Source of the DNA: Paenibacillus sp. BSR1-1
GTDB taxonomy: Bacteria; Bacillota; Bacilli; Bacillales; Cytobacillaceae
Assembly: GCF_030403775.1 (NCBI RefSeq)
Contig: NZ_JAQMWQ010000008.1
Coordinates: forward strand, 1 to 64,000
Direction: 5' to 3'
DNA: 64,000 nucleotides
The position numbers and the translations under genes were made by a program. The notes under the pieces were generated by a model, which did not search any database, was not told the DNA's origin, and was given only the letters and a program-made list of their open reading frames with translations. Shown in pieces: positions 59,454 to 64,000 of the stretch. Position 1 is the stretch's first letter. Each line of letters begins with the position of its first letter.

Positions 59454-59816
59454 TTATCCTTTAAGCAGGAACTCATTACCATCTTCATCGCTAAAATGAA
59501 CGAAAGTGCCCCATTGCATTTCCTTCGGCTCATCTTTAAAAACAACACCGTTTGCTTTCATTTTTTCATATGTACCCATTACATCTTCACAGTTAAAAAC
59601 GATGGATGCCTTCATGCTATCATGTCCAGGCATCATGGATTTTGGATAAAGCACTAAGTGTGATTGGGTATTTGCAGGGGCTACTTCGAGCCAAAAGGCA
59701 TTTGGTCCCATTGGAAATTCAGCTTTAACTTCAAAACCAACCTTCTCTGTCCAAAATTCTTTTGCTTTTTGCTGATCGTCAACATAAATCGCGACCGTTG
59801 CAATATTTGAAATCAT
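59454..59816 (-). CDS. Small VOC family protein
   Basis: The 120-residue single-domain VOC (glyoxalase/bleomycin-resistance fold) protein has paired beta-alpha-beta-beta-beta units (IATVAIYVDDQQKAKEFW; FVHFSDEDGNEFLL). The C-terminal DEDGNEF with its Glu is a usual metal-ligand position. Such short VOC proteins need a dimer for a full site. The substrate is unknown. AGGAGG precedes the ATG. It is monocistronic, between the sugar operon and a palindromic repeat array. Confidence 0.85.
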   Translation of the reverse strand: MISNIATVAIYVDDQQKAKEFWTEKVGFEVKAEFPMGPNAFWLEVAPANTQSHLVLYPKSMMPGHDSMKASIVFNCEDVMGTYEKMKANGVVFKDEPKEMQWGTFVHFSDEDGNEFLLKG

Positions 59817-59853
59817 CTTTGTTTCCTCCTAGAATTTTGCTTTCTCCCTTATT

Positions 59854-60063
59854 TAATCAAACGTTTAATTAGTTTTTCAATTGCTGATTTCAAAGTTTCC
59901 AACAAACTCTTATTTACCAAGGGTTCAGGCAGATCTAATCAAACGCTTGATTAGTTTTCTTTCATTGTAATAATTCCCATAAATCAAGGGTTGGATTCTA
60001 TTTAATCAAACGTTTGATTAGCATTCTTCAGGTATTAGTCTATTTAATCAAACGTTTGATTAG
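59854..60063. repeat. Second locus of the 19-bp palindromic repeat (4 copies)
   Basis: Copies lie at 59854-59872 (ACGTTTAATT variant), 59936-59954 (ACGCTTGATT variant), 60003-60021 and 60045-60063, with spacings 82, 67 and 42 bp. The spacers carry the same CCAAGGGTTCAGG-like or TCAAGGGTTGG segments seen at 18.1-18.8 kb. The last copy abuts the kinase stop at 60078 and is followed by TTTTTAAATTA. Confidence 0.85.
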
Positions 60064-60077
60064 TTTTTAAATTATCC

Positions 60078-61457
60078 TTATTTGAGACCAAATGGAATCC
60101 TCACGATAAAGGTGCTTCCCTTTCCTATCTCGCTCGAAACTTTAATGGTCCCTTTATGGGTATCCACAATCCATTTGGCAATGGAAAGTCCCAATCCGTG
60201 TCCGCCCATTTGTCTGGAGCGCGACTTATCGGAACGGTAAAAGCGTTCGAAAATTTGCTTGATCTCCTCTCGCTCAATTCCAATTCCAGTATCCTGAACC
60301 GCGATGCCTAACTCCTGTCCTTCTTCTGAAAGGAATAACTTGACTTTCCCTTCATTTGGGGTGTATTTAATAGCGTTGTCTAATAGAATATATAAAAGCT
60401 GCGAGAGCCGCTCTGGATCTCCCACCGCCATCAGTACTGCAGGTGATTCCAGGTTTAGCGATATTTGTTTTGCCGCAGCCAGCGGACTTACAGACTCTAA
60501 GGCTTTATCTGCATATGGACGGAAGTCAAATGTTTCGGTTTTCAGTTCGATCGTATTCGAATCAGATCTGGCGAGAGTCAATAGATCGCTCACCAAATGG
60601 GTCATCCGCTTAACTTCCTGCCTCATATTCGAAAGAATTTTCCCAGAAAAATCTTCTTTTTGCGGTTCAATTGTCATTTCTATCGCATCAATCGATGATA
60701 GCAGCACACTTAAAGGAGTCCTCAGTTCGTGAGAGGCATCTGCAACAAATTCTCTCTGCCTTAAAAAGGCTCCGCTTATCGGAACCATCGCTCTTTTTGA
60801 CATTTTCGTACTAATAGCGATTGCAATTCCGAAAAAGATACCACCTAAAGCAACTAAAATAATGAGAACCCAGTGAAACAATTGATAGACAAATGATATG
60901 TCTTTTCCTGCATAAAGCTGACCAATGAATTGTCCTTTATAATAGATGGGCTTGCTGGCAATGATCAATCGGATATCCTGATCCACTTCAGAAGGATGGA
61001 ATTCGCCTTTATTTCCCCTTCTCTCCATACGGAGAGTTTTCTTCTGTATTTCATTTTGATGACCTTCCTGCAAAATTCGGAGAATATCGGGACGGATGCG
61101 GCGATTAGCTTCCTGTTCCATCATCACTTCGCCATTAGTGCCTACTACATAATAGAAATATTGATTCACTCCAGCGAAGACAACCTCTTGATTTTGCATT
61201 TCATGCAAATCCGTTAGATTATTTTTCAATAAATATTCTTCAATGTAGGCAGCTTCCTGATTTACTAAAGATTGAAGCTCCTTTTCTTGATTTTGCATGA
61301 TTACAAAATGGAGCACAAAATACACGATGACGATAAAAAGGATGAGAAATAACATCAAAATTCCGCTATAAATCCGGGTAAGTTTACCTTGTGCGCTCTT
61401 AAATACATCCTTTTCCCTGCTAACTGAACGAATAAATGATAATGGGTTAAGATTCAA
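60078..61457 (-). CDS. OmpR-partner sensor histidine kinase
   Basis: The 459-residue kinase has TM1 at about 33-57, an extracellular domain of about 125 residues and TM2 at about 192-212. HisKA with phospho-His in ADASHELRTPLSVLL and HATPase_c (DNAIKYTPNEG, GGHGLGLSIAKWI) follow. The start is probably TTG, overlapping the regulator stop by 11 nt. It is a CiaH/ResE-like EnvZ-class kinase. The signal is unknown; the neighbouring PspA genes hint at envelope stress. Confidence 0.9.
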   Translation of the reverse strand: MNLNPLSFIRSVSREKDVFKSAQGKLTRIYSGILMLFLILFIVIVYFVLHFVIMQNQEKELQSLVNQEAAYIEEYLLKNNLTDLHEMQNQEVVFAGVNQYFYYVVGTNGEVMMEQEANRRIRPDILRILQEGHQNEIQKKTLRMERRGNKGEFHPSEVDQDIRLIIASKPIYYKGQFIGQLYAGKDISFVYQLFHWVLIILVALGGIFFGIAIAISTKMSKRAMVPISGAFLRQREFVADASHELRTPLSVLLSSIDAIEMTIEPQKEDFSGKILSNMRQEVKRMTHLVSDLLTLARSDSNTIELKTETFDFRPYADKALESVSPLAAAKQISLNLESPAVLMAVGDPERLSQLLYILLDNAIKYTPNEGKVKLFLSEEGQELGIAVQDTGIGIEREEIKQIFERFYRSDKSRSRQMGGHGLGLSIAKWIVDTHKGTIKVSSEIGKGSTFIVRIPFGLK

Positions 61458-62121
61458 ATTTATATCCTACCCCTCTAATGCTTTGCAGCCGTTCTTGTTT
61501 TCCAAGTGGAACGAGCTTTTTGCGGATCAATTTGACGGTCGCATCAATCGTTTTCATAGCCACATCCGCATCAAAGCCCCAAATCCGCTCTAGTATGATC
61601 TCGCGCGGCAGGACTTGTCCTTTATTTTGCACCAATAAATCCAAAAGCTGAAATTCACGGGGACTTAATGGAATCTCCTTTCCACTGGAACTTACGACGT
61701 GACTCATCCGATTCAGAATCAAATCTTCCATTTCGATTTCCTCTTCTAAAATAGGAGCATAGTTGCGGCGGGAAAGTGCCCGCAATCGAGCCTGCAGCTC
61801 TTCAATTTCAAACGGTTTGACGAGATAATCATCAGCGCCGGAATCCAGTCCTTCGATACGGTCCTGAACCGCATCCTTTGCTGTTAACATGAGGATTGCA
61901 CCGGAATAACCGTTTTTTCTTAGTCGTCTGCAGATTTCTACTCCGCTCCCGTTTGGCATCATCCAGTCCATGATTATGACATCATATGGTAAGGAGGTGG
62001 CATAATAGAACGCATCGTCCCCTTCTTGAACCCAATCAACCTTGTATCCGGCTTTCTTTTTTAACATATATACGATTAATTCACCTAGGCGTGAATCATC
62101 CTCTGCTAATAAAATATTCAT
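61447..62121 (-). CDS. OmpR/PhoB-family response regulator
   Basis: The 224-residue protein has a receiver domain (1-120) with acidic pocket E7-D8-D9, phosphoacceptor D52 (IIMDWMMP), conserved K102 region (DYLVKPFE) and a winged HTH (130-224, SPREFQLLDLL, IRGVGYKF). AAGGAG precedes the ATG. A MITE-like element begins 37 bp upstream, so the native promoter is either inside the element or was displaced by it. Confidence 0.92.
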   Translation of the reverse strand: MNILLAEDDSRLGELIVYMLKKKAGYKVDWVQEGDDAFYYATSLPYDVIIMDWMMPNGSGVEICRRLRKNGYSGAILMLTAKDAVQDRIEGLDSGADDYLVKPFEIEELQARLRALSRRNYAPILEEEIEMEDLILNRMSHVVSSSGKEIPLSPREFQLLDLLVQNKGQVLPREIILERIWGFDADVAMKTIDATVKLIRKKLVPLGKQERLQSIRGVGYKFES

Positions 62122-62157
62122 TGCTAAGACTCCTTATAGAGTTTTTTCTTTACCAAT

Positions 62158-62319
62158 GGCTCTTTTCGTAAACTTTGTTGCTTTTGAAACTTAATAAGGT
62201 TCATTACCTAAGTTTCTGGGCTATTTTCGCAAATGTACTTACGAAAAGATGCCCCGAAGCTACTAGTTATACTGGTTGATAAACTTATACGAAAAACAAC
62301 AATTTATGCGAAAATAGCC
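62158..62319. mobile_element. MITE-like element, copy 2 (8-bp TSD)
   Basis: This 162-bp element is in the same orientation as the copy at 17612-17774. Its ends are GGCTCTTTTCGTAAACTTTG and, inward from the right, GGCTATTTTCGCATAAATTG. It is flanked by the perfect 8-bp duplication TTACCAAT (62150-62157 and 62320-62327), different from the other copy's. The internal dyad GGCTATTTTCGCAA...TTACGAAAAGATGCC spans about 62219-62253. It is non-coding. Confidence 0.88.
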
Positions 62320-62361
62320 TTACCAATAAAATCTAACTTAGCAAGCTTAAAATTCACTTAA

Positions 62362-62390
62362 AAAGAGCACCTCATATTCAGGTGCTCTTT
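62362..62390 (-). terminator. Terminator of the PspA gene
   Basis: AAAGAGCACCT, a 7-nt loop, then AGGTGCTCTTT followed by TTAAGTG on the minus strand, 6 nt past the pspA stop. Confidence 0.85.
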
Positions 62391-62396
62391 GGTCTA

Positions 62397-63065
62397 CTAA
62401 ATCGTTACCTTTTCCTTTTTCAATTTTTCAATTTCGTTATTTAATTCCTCATCGTTAATGAAATTATCATAGGCTGTATCAAATTGGGCTAAAGGAGCTG
62501 CGAATTGGCTGCCTGCATGTACTTCTGCTTCCATTAACAAAATCCGTTCTTCGGCACGGGCTACCCCTCTTGCAATCGTATCAGTTTGGAAGGAAACAGT
62601 TGCTTTCTGAATTTGTTTCATAGATTGTGCAACATTTGCACGAGAAGCTAATAAGATTTTCTTTTGCTGCATTTGGTTGTATGTTTCTTTCAACTGGTCT
62701 AATTTTTCAACTAAGATTTTCGTCTGAGTTTTTACTGCCTCATATTGTTCCTGATAGAGAGCCGACTGCTTTTCTAGGGTGAGCTTTTCCTGCACGGCCA
62801 GTTTTGCCATTCCCTCTTCGCCTTTTTCTATTGCCAGCTTCGCCTGGCGGGTACGCTTGTCTACTAATTTTTGTGTTTCAGATATGAGAGCCGCCTGTTT
62901 CTTTTCTACAAAAATTTGTCGTGCTAACGCTTTTTGACCTTTTACAATTTCTTGCTCCATTTCTCTGGAATATTCATTTAACATTGCGATCGGATCCTCG
63001 ATGCCATCCAATAGTCCGTTAACCTCTGCCATTGCAATTGTTTTTACTCTTCTAAAAATACCCAT
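62397..63065 (-). CDS. pspA: PspA/IM30 family envelope-stress protein
   Basis: The 222-residue protein is almost entirely alpha-helical with long coiled-coil stretches (about 25-150). The N-terminal amphipathic helix MGIFRRVKTIAMAEVNGLLD binds membranes. PspA/IM30/Vipp1 proteins form ESCRT-III-like assemblies that protect damaged membranes. AAAGGAG lies inside the end of the upstream gene, 1 nt separates the two genes, and they share a transcript. Inference: the two-component system just downstream may control them. Confidence 0.92.
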   Translation of the reverse strand: MGIFRRVKTIAMAEVNGLLDGIEDPIAMLNEYSREMEQEIVKGQKALARQIFVEKKQAALISETQKLVDKRTRQAKLAIEKGEEGMAKLAVQEKLTLEKQSALYQEQYEAVKTQTKILVEKLDQLKETYNQMQQKKILLASRANVAQSMKQIQKATVSFQTDTIARGVARAEERILLMEAEVHAGSQFAAPLAQFDTAYDNFINDEELNNEIEKLKKEKVTI

Positions 63066-63066
63066 T

Positions 63067-63468
63067 TTATTCAGTCTCCTTTTTAGTCATAATATTTTTT
63101 TCCCATTGGTCCAAAATCGCTGCATTTTGATTCATGACCGGTGTATGTGAACCCACAATAGATGTGTCAATAAACTGTTTCATTGAAGATGTCTTTGCTT
63201 TTTTTCTAAGCCATCTTACGAGTAGCGCGAGGACAGCTAGTCCAATAATAAGGGCGATCCATGGGAATTCGCCTTCATGATGATGCGGACCATTCATGAA
63301 CTGGTTATGACCGAAGCCCTCTCCTCGAGTTCTCATTCCTCCATGGCCTTGTCCATGTGGACCTCTGGCAAAAGCGCTATGCCCCCCTAAAAAAAAGTGG
63401 AGTACATTGATCACCAAAACTGAAGCGGCAATGATGATACCCCAGAAAACAACTTTGTTCTTTTTCAT
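63067..63468 (-). CDS. Two-helix membrane protein with His/Gly-rich loop, PspA partner
   Basis: The 133-residue protein starts at 63468 (MKKNKVVFWG), with AAAGGAGG 8 nt upstream; earlier in-frame sequence is leader. It has TM1 at about 8-26. A loop rich in His, Gly and Arg runs to about residue 65, with nine or more histidines (GHGG, NGPHHHEGE). TM2 lies at about 68-85, followed by a basic cytoplasmic tail. The His cluster could bind metal or sense pH; that is speculation. The family is not recognised. It is cotranscribed with pspA, so it may recruit PspA to the membrane. Confidence 0.75.
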   Translation of the reverse strand: MKKNKVVFWGIIIAASVLVINVLHFFLGGHSAFARGPHGQGHGGMRTRGEGFGHNQFMNGPHHHEGEFPWIALIIGLAVLALLVRWLRKKAKTSSMKQFIDTSIVGSHTPVMNQNAAILDQWEKNIMTKKETE

Positions 63469-63580
63469 ATAATTTTCCTCCTTTCGTTCCTTGATGATAT
63501 GAATTCTAATAGAGAATGGTGAAAACTTGGTGAAAGGAACGCTAGTCATGAAATTCTTTTTGTAAAAAAAGTATGATAGT

Positions 63581-63827
63581 GGGATTCAACAAAATCGTAG
63601 GGGGGTTCTCCAATTTTTAGGGTACTTCCTACAAATTTGAGTGGGTATTCTACAAACTTTAAGTCTTATTCTACAATTGCGGTTATTTTCTCTTACTTCG
63701 AAAGTGGGATTCTACAATTTTGAAGGTACTTCCTACAAATTTGAGTAGGGATTCTACAATTTTGAAGGTACTTCCTACAAATTTGAGTAGGGATTCTACA
63801 ATTTGCAAGCCACATTCAACAAATAAA
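63581..63827. repeat. Tandem array, twelve units, 21-bp period
   Basis: A TTCTACAA or TTCCTACAA core recurs with TACAA-type anchors at 63588, 63609, 63630, 63651, 63672, about 63693, 63713, 63734, 63755, 63776, 63797 and 63818. Spacing is 21 bp at every step except across the degenerate sixth unit. The last units alternate GGATTCTACAATTTTGAAGG and ACTTCCTACAAATTTGAGTA, giving a 42-bp higher-order repeat. It is non-coding and fills the gap ahead of the membrane-protein gene. Confidence 0.9.
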
Positions 63828-63858
63828 AAGGACCTTCCCGATTTACAGGAAAGTCCTT
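63828..63858 (-). terminator. Terminator of the aldolase gene
   Basis: AAGGAC-TTTCC, loop, GGAAG-GTCCTT followed by TTTATTTG on the minus strand, 24 nt past the stop at 63883. Confidence 0.85.
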
Positions 63859-63882
63859 GATTGGAGCCTAGCCCCGTTAACG

Positions 63883-64000
63883 TTAACGTACTGTTTCTAC
63901 ACTCTTAGCTTTGGCAATTTCTGCGGCCACATCTACAATCATGTCCTCCTGGCCGCCGACCACTTTACGTTTACCTAACTCTATTAAAATATCGCGTGAA
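63883..64000 (-). CDS. 4-hydroxy-2-oxovalerate aldolase, C-terminal fragment (runs off window)
   Basis: My translation of the edge gives about 39 residues ending [20 protein letters not shown] followed by [18 protein letters not shown] and a TAA stop. The ELG(K/R)[14 protein letters not shown] segment is characteristic of DmpG/MhpE-type aldolases that split 4-hydroxy-2-oxovalerate into pyruvate and acetaldehyde in aromatic meta-cleavage pathways. The remaining gene and its usual acetaldehyde dehydrogenase partner lie outside the window. Confidence 0.8.
   Translation of the reverse strand, partial: SRDILIELGKRKVVGGQEDMIVDVAAEIAKAKSVETVR

Noticed and set aside
63875-63888. CGTTAACGTTAACG palindrome as an operator
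   Set aside because: It overlaps the stop codon of the aldolase gene, far from any promoter, and is short enough to be chance.

Overview
The window reads as chromosomal DNA of an AT-rich, spore-former-type Bacillaceae bacterium, close to Bacillus/Neobacillus. The evidence is strong AGGAGG-type ribosome binding sites, TTG and GTG starts, lipoprotein signal peptides, YesM/YesN two-component systems, a YtrA-type GntR operon, CcpA-like cre sites, and interspersed intergenic repeats of a kind I recall from this family. No rRNA, tRNA, phage or CRISPR genes were found. Nearly all genes are on the minus strand, and most serve plant- or galactoside-type sugar uptake.

Layout: (1) 0.27-11.85 kb: an operon-like cluster (YesM kinase, YesN regulator, CUT1 transporter lacking its ATPase, GH63-like hydrolase, SDR dehydrogenase) ending in a divergent glycine-decarboxylase-like PLP enzyme pair. 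This is the most unusual metabolic context here. (2) 12-21.9 kb: an orphan LivJ-type binding protein, VOC and GNAT proteins, a GH36 alpha-galactosidase, a small unknown gene, repeat arrays, an NRDE protein and a 5TM-PAS kinase. (3) 21.3-25.2 kb: a YtrA-like GntR regulator, an ABC exporter and an ECF sigma factor in one operon. (4) 25.5-33.8 kb: a three-component sugar sensor (anchored binding protein, LytS-like kinase, AraC-type regulator) followed by mglB-mglA-mglC for galactose uptake. (5) 33.9-40.7 kb: Leloir pathway galK-galE-galT-galM plus a LacI regulator, and a DMT-family transporter with a promoter like that of galK. (6) 40.8-52.9 kb: YesN/YesM, a CUT1 transporter, GH2 beta-galactosidase (LacZ) and a second GH36 alpha-galactosidase. 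(7) 53.0-59.4 kb: a ROK regulator divergent from region 6, and a CUT1 transporter with a GH2 glycosidase. (8) 59.4-64 kb: a VOC protein, an OmpR-type two-component system, PspA with a His-rich membrane protein, and the 3' end of a 4-hydroxy-2-oxovalerate aldolase gene.

How it works together: oligosaccharides enter through three CUT1 transporters that have no local ATPase. Alpha- and beta-galactosidases release galactose. Free galactose enters by Mgl and is converted to UDP-sugars and glucose-1-phosphate by GalM/K/T/E. Each transporter has its own regulator, and cre-like sites suggest general catabolite repression.

Non-coding structure is unusually rich. There are two copies of a ~162-bp MITE-like element, each with terminal inverted repeats and a perfect 8-bp target duplication. 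There are two unrelated arrays with an exact 52-bp period and dyad-symmetric units, one 21-bp-period array, and nine copies of a 19-bp palindrome-based repeat at two loci about 41 kb apart.
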